Below are positions 23,493-36,900 of a stretch of 64,000 bases of DNA, piece by piece. The notes below the pieces were generated by a model. The model was not told the origin of the DNA. It saw only the letters and a list, made by a program, of their open reading frames with translations, and did not search any database. The translations under genes and the position numbers were made by a program. Positions within the stretch are counted from its first letter, which is position 1, and the number at the start of each line of letters is the position of its first letter. Origin of the DNA: Prostheceraeus crozeri (taxonomy: Eukaryota; Platyhelminthes; Polycladida; Euryleptidae); assembly GCA_907163375.1 (NCBI GenBank), contig CAJQUW010003455.1, forward strand, positions 124,001-188,000, given 5' to 3'.

Positions 23493-26400
23493 ATGAGACG
23501 CATCAAAAATTCAATAACTTCGGTTGGCCTATTAACGGTTGTCCTGCCCTAGAAAAAATTTTGCTTCACCTGCTCAGCAGGGTCTCCCGGACAATCATTA
23601 CTCTAATGTATTATTGTCACTTTTTGATGCAAACTGATCGACTCAATTTAGTAAAGTCATAACTTTTAAAGCACACCATTGCTTAGAAACATTACTTTGA
23701 TAACTGAAAATGATCCGTGACATATTCAAAGTGCAGTTTAAAACTCCCGTTTAGGTCTGCCATCTGCAAGTTATTAGAAAGAATGATGTACAATTTAGCA
23801 TATCCATATCAGCACTTTAATGGGAAAAATTGAGTTTGATGATGACAATTGAATTGCGTTCTATGAATGCAGCAAAACTTTTGTACCGAAAGCATAATTA
23901 CATGACAAATCCATAGATTCAAAATATATTCATATGTTTGCATTAGCGTGTGCACCTCATCATGCTACCGTACGTGTACTCTGCTTCTAGAATATGATCA
24001 CAATATGCATTCCTTTTCCTTCGGAAACGTACACACAATTCCTGATGGTGACATCTCCACTAAACATTTTCCACTGATCGGATCTTCTTTCTCACAGGCA
24101 GGTGTCAGAATGAGCACCTATATCATATGATACAAGCATCTGCAGGTAGACCTAACACCAGGATGGAATCTTCATATTGCATCTTCTGTCTAAAAGCACA
24201 CTAATTCGGCCAGTTTTGTCGTCTAACTGTTGGCCATGTCATCTTCGAAATCAACCGCTTCAATATAGCGGGAATTCGTCACGCCGGCTGTCTCATTTTG
24301 GCCTACTCCTCACAAGTGACGTTCATCTGAGAACAGTTTCGCTAGAAGAAACGTCAATATAGTGCAGTTTCATTCATCAGACCAACAGATGATCATCATG
24401 CAGTGCTAGCAAAACTCACACATCAATAAATATTTTAAGGGACCGCGGATTGTAGAGAGAACTTGACGGATTTCGTAACAGGGTCCAGGCAGGTGAAGCA
24501 CTTTTAGGTCGTAGCATTAAAACAAATAATAATTGACGGTTCAAACTTTACATGTGGCTTCACTGTGTCAATTCATGAAAAGTCACGGAAGAACTTTGGG
24601 ATAGGCTATATTCATTAGCCTATTTGCACTTCTGCAGCTGATTGAATATTGAAAAGTCCTGAAAAACCTTGCAAGACAGCCGTTAAAGAATTGGGACTTG
24701 AGATGTTGGAACGATCTGGGGGTGCACGACGAGGTATTTTTAGTGTCGTGTTCAATTAGGACGAATAACCATAAAAAACACTGGGAACTACATTGTTTTT
24801 CAAAAGACGTTTTCGTCTGAAACTGACTTTCTCACCTTGCCTTCCCCGAGATACCAAGTTATCTTCATAATCGCTGTAAACGAAGTGAGCACTACATACG
24901 AATGAGACGTTTTAAACGGGAATGAATTTCTTTCTCTATATTTTACTTCGGATTACTACACAGAAACAAATGAAATGATAATGTTGAAAATTTTATCGCT
25001 TGATTTTAGCAGCGAGGAACAGAACATGACACATATATCCTCTGAATAATATCAGTCAAAAACAAAATTATAAGTTATATTATTTACTTCAAATGCGAAG
25101 ACTCCTACAAGTTGTCAAAACATGTCAATCAAGAATTTAGTTCCTCAATGATAAAAGAAAGATGTGGGCGTCAAATTTTGATCTCTTCAATTATCGATTC
25201 AACCTGTTGCATGCCTAAGGTACCGCACATTTGTTAATTTAGCAATTGAACACAATATTGCATAATGTAATTCAAGCAAAACATAATAATTCAATGGTCT
25301 TTCATGCTTTGCTGCTGGCTAACTCCAATTTCTTGCCCAAGTATTTTCAGCGGCCGTCGATGTAAACAAAAAATCGCGGCTTCAGTGCAAGTAACGGTGA
25401 ATGAATGAAAGCGGGAAGTCTTTCCCTAATCTAGCTCTGTGATTGTCGTACGCTGTGATCCTTCTCGTGGAATAATGGAGGTTATTCTAACCACAGAATT
25501 AGATAATGTGATTCTAACCTATAATTTTAGATGCAAACCACATATTACAAAAATTGTTCCTAGCGTTGTTCTTTTTAGGCTCGCAATATAATTTCCGCGT
25601 TGTCTGATCCATGATTCAGATTCTTTGAAGTATATATTAAAGCAACATGAATGATGTTTACTTTTGTTCACTTCCGTCATGTTTGAATTTCGTGTTTATA
25701 TGTTTAACTGCTGTGCAGATCACACAAGCCGTTTAATAAATAATTTCATAAAAAAGTTGAACCATTTTCGTATGTAAATTTCGTGTTGAATTTACTTTCT
25801 TAAGTGCTCAGTTGTGGCCAGTAGGCTTTCCGAAAGATAATTGAGAGTTTTCTTTGATGCAGGATTTTAGCATGAAGAAGACTGAATTTTTCCATGAGAA
25901 CTGTCAAACAGTGTGAGCTATCATTCAGCTTCATCATGATGTTAAGATTTGTTGAATGTACAAAAAGATACAGTGCTAATAGCATTTACCGAAAAAAAGT
26001 TATGTCTTCTACTAGATTTGTTATTATTCGTTCTGTCACGGATGTTTAGATAGCGGTATTTTAAAAATTCACATGCTTTCCGCATCATATTTTGCCACAG
26101 TTATGTCTTATCTAGTAAGAATTTACTTCGGACTTCCTGCAGGCAATGTTGTGAAACATAACATTCCTATCGCCGTGGTTTTTAGTTAAGCAATTTAATT
26201 TCCGCGTGATCTGATGTATGCCTATTAGATTCTTTGAAGCAATTATTTAAGCAGTCTGAATGATATTTACCTTTGTTCACTTCGTCATATTCAAATGGCA
26301 TGTATATATGTTTAAATGTTATGTAGATCATACATTTACTTTATGTTGCACACTGATGTCAATATGCGAACTTCACAAGACGATCAATGACCTACAACCT

Positions 26401-27084
26401 TTGGATGTAACTTAATCCTTTAATTGTAGTGTTTTAGAAACTCAATAAGACTGGTTGGGGGGAGCAAAGTTTTAAATTTCAGCGCCAACTTTTAGGCTAC
26501 CTTCTATAGGCTATGTCCAGAGATTTCGTCTTATCGGCATTGAGGTGCACTTCTACGCGTAGAAGTAGTGAAGAAAAAAATTGTTGCGATATGATGCTTT
26601 CCCCATCATATTTTGTCACGGTGGTGGAAGAGATTGAGATCGGCTGACACCAATGTTTTCTGGATTGGCGATAGGAAAAGCAGAGGGTTCCTTAAAACGC
26701 AGAGTGAAAGAGAACCGAAATGTCGCCCACCGGTCAATCATATTCTCGCTAAGTAGCTCTCAAAGTGTGGAATCCGCTTTTCTAGTAAAATATTAAGTGG
26801 CCGAATATCTCTCTTCTAAAAGGTATCAAAATGTCCCCATTCTTTAGTTTAGGAGTTTGGGAAATTGTTGTTGAAATTTAAAGTTGATATTCTTGATTTA
26901 TCATTAAAAGTAGGTCTAATCGCCATCCACTGTGCTAAGAAAATTCGCTGAACTTTGTCAACAAAAGTTATGTCTCCTATCAGTATTACTAGGTCGAATG
27001 ACGAAATTCTATATTAGTGTAAAAGTTTCGACATTTTATGGATAGCTAGGCTCTACCTTGATTCTCGAAATTATAGTTTAGTGT

Positions 27085-28685
27085 TCAGTTTGTAGTTTTA
27101 AAGTCAGGGTTAATAAGAAAATTCACTTTTTACACACGTTCAGGTCAGCATCCTTTTTCGGAAGAATATTTCATGGTGCCTCATCGCAAAGTTTTCATTT
27201 AGTATGACGTCGTTTTCAATGCACGATACCATACCAGTAGGCAACGCATTCCGGTGCATCAATCAACATGCACAGAAAATATTGCTTTCATATGATTGAT
27301 TAATCCATGAATTAGGTCGAATGTATGAATTGTTGTTATGACAGACATTCAGTCACAATGCAAACTGTTTTTGTAAATGTAGTCAAACCTCGCTCAGCGA
27401 CTGGTCTTTCTAGGAACCGAACGATTAGATTGGAAATCCCACATATTGAAGTCTCGATATAACGACCTTCGATATAGCGACCGTCGCGCCTTGCGACCGG
27501 TTTTTTTCAGGAACGAACTGATCATTGCCTCTCGATAGAACGACCACGCTATAGAAATGCAGTCACAATTCAAACTTTTAACTATAGTCAAACTCGCTTA
27601 GTAACCGTGGTGCTTCAACGACCGGTCTTTCTAGGAACCGAACGATTAGATAGGAAATCCCACATACTGAAGTAGTGACCGTCGCGCTTCACGACCGGTT
27701 TTTTCAGGAACGAACTGACCATTTTCTCTCGATAGAGCGACCACGTGACACCCCAAAATATTGACAAAATGTCAAAATATGTCCGTATTCTGTTTATTTC
27801 ATGATGTTATTTTGATTGGGATGGATGGACGTAACGCTATGATGCTATCATCTTCGGGATGGAGTTTATAGTCCTTTAATGCTGACAATTGGAGTATAAA
27901 TCAGTAGGCATACTTCTTTTAACTCAATTGACACCTTAAGTAGTCATCAATTATGTGGATAAGAAGCTCTATCACTGACCGCAACACCTGACACACATTA
28001 ACAGGCCCTACTTGATTCTTACATTAAGAAAGTGATATCCTTTCATTTTTTTAATTATACTTTATAAATATGTTCACTCCTTCACAAACTGCCGTTTTTT
28101 GTCATCTATTCATTAAAAGTGTAATCTTGACCATTTCACCATCGCCGATGTCAAGATTCCCTTCGAAAATTCATAGTTAATGGTGAAAAGTCTCCCCCAG
28201 TGTTTTTATCCACATGTTATTCAAAATGATGGCATACCGTAAAACGATACGCAGGCAAGATGACTCAATGTATTCTCATAATTATTATGATAAGGTGTCC
28301 GGTTAGTGAGGAGAGTTATTAGTTCATTCACAAGCTGCTGCTATCCAGATGTAAAATCTTATTAATAAGAAAAGTGAATCTATTAATGACCGAAGCGGTG
28401 CTTGAAGGAAGCAGTCAAATGTTCTTTGCGCTTTACAGACAGGTCCACACGTTGTGAAACTAATAAAATATTGTAGATGACGATTTTTAACTAAAGAATA
28501 GTGCATTTTTTCATGATATTGTGATCTGGTAGTGGTCATAGCAGCATGAAACAACCCAAAACTTCTTACTCAATTTTCAATCTACTCAACAATTAGCGTC
28601 CATGATAATCTCTTGGTTTTGCGACCGTTTTTACCAAACCGAGCGCGGTCGCAATGTCGAGGTTTGACTGTGCATAGTTTCAGAT
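27085..28685. mobile_element. insertion specific to right arm, containing a Tigger/pogo-type MITE
   Basis: The left arm has no counterpart. Inside it, 27381-28670 begins AGTCAAACCTCG and ends CGAGGTTTGACTG, the terminal type widely seen in Tigger/pogo elements. The words GATATAACGACC and GACCGGTTTTTTCAGGAACG follow as in that family. I see no transposase. The flanking TA duplication is not clear (TG on both sides), so the exact ends are uncertain. Confidence 0.65.
27350..27735. repeat. tandem duplication of the MITE left end
   Basis: Two tandem copies of about 190-210 bp (27350-27557, 27558-27735) each carry CAGTCACAAT, AGTCAAAC, then CTTTCTAGGAACCGAACGAT and GGAAATCCCACATA. They differ by a few substitutions and small deletions. 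Confidence 0.8.
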
Positions 28686-29333
28686 TTGCAATTAGTATGT
28701 TACTGAAATTTAGTCGAAATTTAAATAATATAATTGCAAATCTCGAATTTACCCTGGCATGGCTGCGACTCTAAATAGGGAGTTGTGTCGATGTTGACAT
28801 ATGTGAACTAGGGATTCCGATGATTCCTAATATTGGATGAAATGCCAGCTATTCAGGTTTGTTCTATTTTTCAACTGAATTTGGAACTCAATATTTAATC
28901 ATTCTATTTACATTGCGCATAGTTTCATTTTCGTGGCTTGCTTCAAGACAAATCCCATTTACGTAGGCTATACATTTTTTTCTGACACAATGTTCTGCCA
29001 CTGTGTGATGAACATACATGTATTACTTCATCGCAGTTGCTTGTGCATATTTTTAAGGATTGAACCATATTGCCGACATTAAACACAGTAAATCTCGGCT
29101 CAAAACAAAATTATTTCAGGTTCTCCAAATTCTCAAACTCCGTGGAAGACAGTGGATAAATCATCGGTTGGTCATAACATCAACTTATCACTGATTTGGC
29201 CAAGTGTTCAAAATACTGTATCACGACGCGATTTTGTTGACTGTTACCGAAAATGGAATTTTTATTGAATCTCTCATTTCGACTTGAAACCCTTTCCAAC
29301 CTTGAGAGAGGTGAGCATGAAATTAGTAAGTAC

Positions 29334-30301
29334 CCTAGTAGCCCAGCCATGGACACAGAATCCATGATCGATGATTCCAATAAATCCATGGAAAATTAAA
29401 AATTGAAAATCATTGTTGGTAAGCATGTTTAATGATTGGAAAGCTTATATGCATTGTCAAAATACATCGATTATCATTATTGAACCAAAAATACGCAATT
29501 ACAATATCTTAAAAACTTGCATTGATGATTCATGCATAAATCTCGGTTGAAAATTGATGATAAATCCGCATTGATAAAATAAAGATTATTCTTTTCAATT
29601 CTTACAGTATTCCCGGGTTGAAAAAACCGAGATAATTTATCTGATATACAGTATGACTGATGGTGACAAATTTTACAAATATTAGATAATTGTTTTATAA
29701 AACAATCAAATACTGCATATTTGATATTTTTTAATAATTTTTGATACGTCTTTGACTATTATTTGACAAATATCATCATAATCACCTAAATGTTCATATC
29801 TGAAACATTTTACAAATATTTATAAATTAATTTGTCGATGTAACAAAAATATTCCTGCATACTTATGTAATTGTTAGCATTAAACAGTGCAGTAAGCGGA
29901 CTTCTGAAATCATCTGTTTAGCTACATGATAACAATGTTTACGTCAAATGATTGAAAAATCACAACTTTTTATCACTAGCCAGCAGCTGGTGTCAAAACG
30001 GAACCGAATCTCCAAGACAAACACGTGAACAATGGAATTGAACTTGAACAGTGTAACTTGCACTAGCGAAGTCGATGAACATGCAATTTGATTTCACAGA
30101 CAAGCACAATAGCAGCACCCATATTCCCCATACCGGTACTTCATTAATAATTGCAGCTCTACATTAATATGAGCGTTTGTTTCTTCCTTGCTGCCTTCAG
30201 TCGAGGACTTCTGTATAATACGATCGAGTGACGTTATAACAACATCAATCTTGCCTTACACGTAGGATCATTGCTTTATAGAGTGACTCACGCATAGTGT
30301 G
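29334..30301. other. no gene recognised
   Basis: AT-rich sequence between the giant repeat and the 0.7-kb foldback element. I see no coding region. Two CACTAG words (29973, 30061) are not followed by the CACTA subterminal motifs. Confidence 0.4.
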
Positions 30302-30996
30302 ACGTGTGTGAAGTTAGCGGAACCACTCAGCGGAACCATTTTTTATTATAGCTTAATTCTATTCGAAACAGCTGCTAGTTTGTCAATTTCAGTCTCCTGA
30401 TTACGAATCTGAGCTCAGATTTCACAAATTCACAGTCGCTTTTGAGAAATTCAAGTTTAAAGATAAAAGTGGTCCCGCTGTGAAGTTAGCGGAACCACCC
30501 AGCGGAACCAATTGCTGAGTCTCGCTGATTGACGCAGTAAATCAATTTCTTTTGATCACTACCCGATCAATTTTGTTGTGCTGATCACGAATATGTGCCT
30601 CATCTTTCAAAACAGTGCAGATATCACCCGGAAATCTGAATTTCACTTTTTCTGCAAGCTGATTGTGAAGTTAGCGGAAGCATTTTTCAATACAATCAGC
30701 TTGCAGAAAAAGTGAAATTCAGATTTCCGGGTGATATCTGCACTGTAAGAAATTGATTTACTGCGTCAATCAGCGAGACTCAGCAATTGGTTCTGCTGGA
30801 TGGTTCCGCTAACTTCACAGCGGGACCGCTTTTATCTTTAAACTTGAATTTCTCAAAAGCGACTGTGAATTTGTGAAATCTGAGCTCAGATTCGTAATCA
30901 GGAGACTGAAATTGACAAACTAGCAGCTGTTTCGAATAGAATTAAGCTATAATAAAAAATGGTTCCGCTGAGTGGTTCCGCTAACTTCACACACGT
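30302..30996. mobile_element. foldback element with termini ACGTGTGTGAAGTTAGC
   Basis: This is a near-perfect palindrome. The left arm ends about 30670 and the right arm runs about 30680-30996. The only large asymmetry is a block of about 70 bp (30551-30620) absent from the right arm. The unit GTGAAGTTAGCGGAAC recurs at the end, in the middle (about 30480) and near the centre (about 30664) of the left arm, and inverted in the right arm. The ends match those of the larger element at 41287-43843. No obvious target duplication is visible. No coding sequence. Confidence 0.85.
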
Positions 30997-33900
30997 GAAT
31001 CTTCATCGGATGAAAATATAACTCGGATTCCCTCAAAGTGTCTCCCGTCTCAAACAACCAGAGCTCACTCGGATTCCGAATCGAGCGACGAACTCAATAA
31101 TAGTGCGAGTAAATATGTTTTTACTCATGAAATTATTTTTCCCGACTGTCCCGGTACTTAAATCTCAATTTTGTTGTATTATATCCTTAAGATCACTTCA
31201 ATTCGTCTTCTTTCCAGATTCTAGCCGAGCAATCCCTTCCATGGAAATGCTAGAAACTCGAGCATCATTGACGGAAAACTCAGTAAGTTGAATTTTGCGT
31301 TTTTTTATTTGCTTTCATATAATGACTAAATTCACATTAATACTGTATCGGTTATTAAGTCGCTTAACACGCTTCTATCCATACTTTTTTCAATAATTCT
31401 CTATTTACCACTAATTTATTCAGGATGTTATACTTCACAATGTGGCGCGCTTAATGGGTAAGTTTATAGAATTGCATGCGAGTGCGAGTTCTCAGACGTT
31501 CGATTGTGATCTTGGGTTGTGTTTAATGATGGTTAATTAGTTCAAGCCGAAACCTCTAAGTAATTAGGCTTGCCTAAACATTGGCCGAGCATGAAAAATT
31601 CATGTCACATTACCTCTTTGTAATCATTCGGCCTTTTTCTGAATTCTACAATGTTCCTCGCATATTCAGCTACGTGTTATGTTTTCTATGGTGATAGCTG
31701 GGATGCGGAGTCCTTTCTTTTTTTTAGACTACGACTAGTATGCCGTATGTAGAGTATAAAGCATGTTAAATGTGCATGTCAATGCTTTCGTCATCTGTTT
31801 ACTTCAATTTAATTTGCTAGAGAATTTCGCATGCCTTAAATCAATATAATAATCTTGTAAGTTGTTCTGTCTAATTCTATCTCGTTGGGTAGTACTAGCC
31901 TATCGAAGTCGTTGTTAACCCGCATGTGTTCCTGAGGACAAAAGTGTCCTTTGGTAAACTTCGAAGTCCTGCCAAAACTATAATATAACCGAGAGAGGTC
32001 TATGCAGGTTGATCGCAAAAAGTGTGCCATTCGGTGTACAGTAGGCGTGAATTTCGTATGTAAAGACCGTTCATATGCGTGCGTTCAATGAACAGCTATA
32101 GTAGGCCTATCTATTGATATTCTGTAGCTTACTGATAGTAGAATTACTTTTACCGATGCTTATCTTCCATATGCTATGTATGTGTATTCCTGTTCTTTAT
32201 GAACAATTTCAGTTACATCAGGCCTTTCACACCTCGCAGGCTAACTGCATACATACAATAATATATATCATTATTCGCTTCACCTTTTACAATCGCTGAA
32301 CACGTGACAAATGAAAGTAAAAACAGTTTACAATACTTGATAAAAGTTTCACTGTATCTGTTGGTACTGGTGAAAGGTGGTAACAAACTTTGTCTACATC
32401 GAGTTTGGCGATTTCTTTTATTGATGGTAAACATCTCTCTCAAAGGATGGTATAAGAAGAAGTAGCTACAGAACGCATCAGCTTCACGCAGGATGAGTCT
32501 GCAGCTTCTGACAAAGATGGAAAATGCACAGAAGAGACCATTATAATTCGAAAAACACGACGTTCGATGGCAATTAACTTACTGGCAATGGGGTTTACAC
32601 AGCACTGGATAACTGAATAAAATAAGTGAACTATATACTCGTACTGTGTGTAAAATGTAGGCCTACGTATGTACTCGTAGGCCTACATGTAGGTATAATA
32701 AATGTTTTCATCTTCATTTGCTCGTTATTCTTGTAAGAAATTATACTCTTAGACTTGGACTGACTTTCATCCTACTAAACAATTTCAGTATTTAACAAAA
32801 TTCAGTCAGTTTTTAGTTATTTTTGATAAAAGGACAAAAGTGTCCTCTTGGATCAAAATCGGTTGTATTTTTACCGATCACATGCGGGTTAAGTGTTCAT
32901 AGTGTCCATAAGAACGACGAAACAAAAGTAATGTGCTTTTCATCTATGTTTTCAGAATCCTTGCTCGCTGAAAGTAGACTGCAGACGTCGGAACTAAAAA
33001 AGCACACTAGGCTTTTGAAACGACTTGCGGCCAATAAAAAAACCTCCGTTCCGCAGGAGGACAAGAGCTGCATGGTAAGTTTTCAGCCAAATGATAAAAT
33101 ACAATAATACACGCTGCCGTTTATTAACTTATTGTCGCTACAAAAATATATTACCGTGGTAGAATAAATAACCGAAAGTTAACATATAATTTACCTAATA
33201 AGTCAGGGTAAGGTTATGGTATTATGAGCCGATATCGATTAGTTCAGCTATTAATAGCTGAACTAATCGATTGATTTTTCATTTGATTTTTTCATGTCTA
33301 ACTGATACATGTAGTACGAGAAAATTTTCAACTCGCGCAAAATATTCAGTTTTAAACGGCAGAGTAAATCCTCGAATAAATAAGGCTAAACGCTGTATGT
33401 TTAAACGCATAAACATAAAGCCGCTATTGTATATTTATTGCATATCACCCTTCAAACTATTTCAAATAATGATTTCGGCTCATTGCAGGAACTTCTTGAC
33501 TACGAAGGCAAACCCTTTTCAACGAAGGAACTTCCACATACGACTCCTGCGAGATTCGCGATAGCGCTCCTGAAACGATTGAAGGGGCCATACTACCTCG
33601 AAAGGCATTCATTCGAGGAATTTGGGACAACAAAAAAAGAGAAGGCGTCAGAAGAAGACATAGCCGTTTTGAAAAGTAAGTAATAATTTGATACCTAATT
33701 AATAGTATTGAATATACATGTAGGACAGCTTTCTCTATATTAATACTGTTAACCCGTTCAACTCGGATGTCGAGCGCTGCTCGACATGAGATATCTGTTC
33801 TCTGAAGCGAATATTTGAATTCATCACTCCTCTCCGTGAGCGAATAGACATCACTGGCAAGTTAGCTCAGGAGCGAATAAAATTTCTGACATTCCTCATC

Positions 33901-36900
33901 TTTCTAACTTTGTTTTAGAATGAATAGCTAGGGATATTCTTTTGTAGTTGACATAGGCCTAGCCACTATTTGACGCACTTCATCTAGCTACATGTAGTCT
34001 ACATGACACAGTTAGCCTCTTGTCATGTGATCGATGGAGATTGGATAATTCTTAGGGAAATGGCAGGTTATTTAGTATTCACCGATGTATCCCAAAAAGA
34101 ACAAGTTATATCCACTATACATGTATGCATGTACTGCACAAAACATGAGAAAAGTCACAGACGTCAGTGCTTGTAGAGCCGGAAGCAAGGGTCGATACAC
34201 AGACCCGGATTGCCTGGACAATTCGGGAACATGTACCGGCTCTCCTTTCGCAATCCATTGCGATGGCAGAGTCGGCAGCGCTTGGTCGACCGCGGTTTGG
34301 CGGGCGTGCTGGGTACCTTGATGGCTTGATGCCCGACCTTGATGGACTTTGAAGGGCGGCCACGGGAATTTCGACCTTTGCCTGAAAAATCAAATCAATC
34401 GAACATCAATACACTTCTTTAGACTTATTTGCAAATAATTATCTTACCTGTCTTCATCATTGTCCTTTCGATGAAAGTATAAGCGTGAATTTCAGGAACG
34501 GCTGTCTGCCACCATCGGAGCAGTAGGCAACATGCGCATTCATCGCAAGTCTCTGTATCAGATGAAGGCCGTATTTAGTCATCCAATTCAAACTCTTCCG
34601 AGTAACATCATATCGCTATATCAAACTATCCGTGCGATCAACTCCGCCCATTTTTGCATTGTATTTCAGGATCGTTGTTGGCTTGTCAATCAACTCTTCA
34701 TTTCCACCTTTCTTTATTCTGTTTATTGGGACTGTGCCTGCCGATTCTTCACTATCGAGGACGTAGATATTCTTCGTTCCGCTCTGCTTTTTGTCCACGA
34801 ACTTCGAGCACAAGAGTGATCCCTTCCTCGCAAAAGTCGTTTCAAAGGCATGAGAGTGCAAGCTCTTCAGTATGTGGGGAACGCGTCGATTTTCCCGCCA
34901 TGTGCCGGTGAAGTAAGTTCCCTTGCTCAAAAGGTATGACGCAAGGTTTTCGCTGGTAAAGAAGTTGTCAGTCACTACATGATGGCCAAGATGAAACAAT
35001 GGCTTCGTTAGATGCAAAACGATCTTCGACGCAAAAGGCATATCGTTGAACTCTCCAAAATCGATGTTCTTCTGTGACACATACGTTTCAAAATTGAACA
35101 GATATCCAGTGTCACTTTCACACAAAGCGTAAGTCGTCACACCATACCGTGCTCTCTTCGACGGGATGTACTGCTTGTACATAAATCGCCCTCTAAAAAG
35201 CAACAGAGTCTCGTCAACGCTGAGATACTTTGAGGGGTGGTATATCTCCTTGCAAATAGATTTAACACAATCCAGAAATGGACGGATTTTCCTCAAGACG
35301 TCGTTGTCTGGTAATTGAGTGTAATCAGCGAAGCGAATGTATCGAAGCAGTTGCAAAAATCGATCCCGTGTTAGCGATTCCTCTTGAGCGAAATAAGGCG
35401 TACTGATGATGTCATCCGTCGACCAATATGATTGAAACGTGGGCTTCCTAACAATTCCCATGAGAAGAGTCAGTCACAGAAACTTCCTCAACTCGGCACT
35501 GTTGGTAGGCTTCCACTTCGAATCACCTGACAGTTGGGCACGGATGTTTGCAAATTCCACCAACATGTCGACAAGACAAGGTGAAATAAAGAGGTCACAG
35601 TACTTTAGGATGAGTTCGTCGTCGTCGTCATTTGATGAAGGTTTCAAATCACTTCTAGTTCCAGACACCGCGATGAAGGGGTCGACATCGCATCCCTGGT
35701 CGTCCTCTGGAAATACAATCCTCCAGTCATCAAAACTGTCGGAGTCATCGTCATCAGAACTAGACGACTCACTTTCCGATTCTACAGTTTCGTCGACGTC
35801 CATGGCGTTCCCATCCTCATCCGACGGCTGGTCTTCCTCATGGTCACTTATGTCCAGTGCTGATATCCCACGCTGGCCTCCTCTCAAATTCTCGATTGCA
35901 GTTAACAAAGCAGCGCGTCGTCCAGTAGCCATCTCGATCACACCAAAAATGATTCACAATGGAATGAATACCTACATAGTTACTCGTTCGCGTAAGCACT
36001 GAGCGCTTCAGACCTCGCAGATATCTATGATTCAAATTTCTCAATGTCAGTCGCATTGTGTTAGCGAGGCAATATCATTGAATTGATTACTCATCATTCA
36101 AACAACCAGATGACAAAAATCAGATGACTAACTGTCCGTCGGACATAAACAGCTACTAGAACTTGTAGAATTCATACGTGATATTTTGAGCAAGTTTGTT
36201 GCAATTGATTTTCTTCTTTTCGATTAATCGGAAGGCACTACAATGATACAGGCTGATAGCCTGATTCACATGTACGTAGACATAAGAAAAAAAGTACAAA
36301 CATGTACAATAGAAACCAAGAGAGCATCTTACAAGTTCAAGCAAATGCATGTCGAGCAGCGCTCGACATCCGCTCCTGAGGTGGTAATTCAGATGTCGAG
36401 CGCCGCTCGACATCCGCTTCTGAAGGTTGAAATGTCATAGATTTATTCGAGTTGAACGGGTTAAATATTCTCTGCTAATTGCTTTGATTCACTTGATTTG
36501 TTTTAATATTTTATTTAATGTATTTAACATTTATTGATAGTATTATGTGCATGAAAGCAATTTCCCTTGTGAATACTGTAATTTTTAGTTGATTTCAAAT
36601 GATTTGGTAAAGAAGAAATAAGGTTTTCTGTATTTCCCAATCTTACGACACTCAAAAATAATGCATTACATCGAAGTAAACATTCCGCCGGTCTGGCCTT
36701 ATCAATTGATTATGAATTTTGTTGTGTGGAAAGATGATTAACTAATTAATTAATTGAAAACTAATTAAAAAAATATAATTCTCTGTGCGTTCATATCGTT
36801 GGTTTGGATCGATGCACTTAAGCAGAATATTTTCATATCAGTATAATCAATAATTCAAGTCACCGAATGCGAAGCCCTAATACTTGTAGAATGTTTGACA

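Larger units (their letters stand above)
22963..29333 (-). repeat. right arm of giant inverted duplication
   Basis: Reverse complement of 474-5195. It starts immediately after the CACTA right end with CGGTAAGCAAGTC, the exact mirror of the left arm's GACTTGCTTACCG. It differs by point changes and by an extra block at about 27085-28685. The outer edge is near AGTAAGTA (29326-29333), beyond which left and right sequences no longer match. Confidence 0.9.

Noticed and set aside
29973..30066. CACTAG words as left end of the second CACTA element
   Set aside because: They lack the following TC(A/G)AC and the CTTG subterminal motifs, and no flanking duplicate is evident.
35439..36002. Ser-rich 187-residue plus-strand open frame
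   Set aside because: Reverse of the acidic N-terminus of the piggyBac transposase; Ser richness is the complement of Asp/Glu codons.
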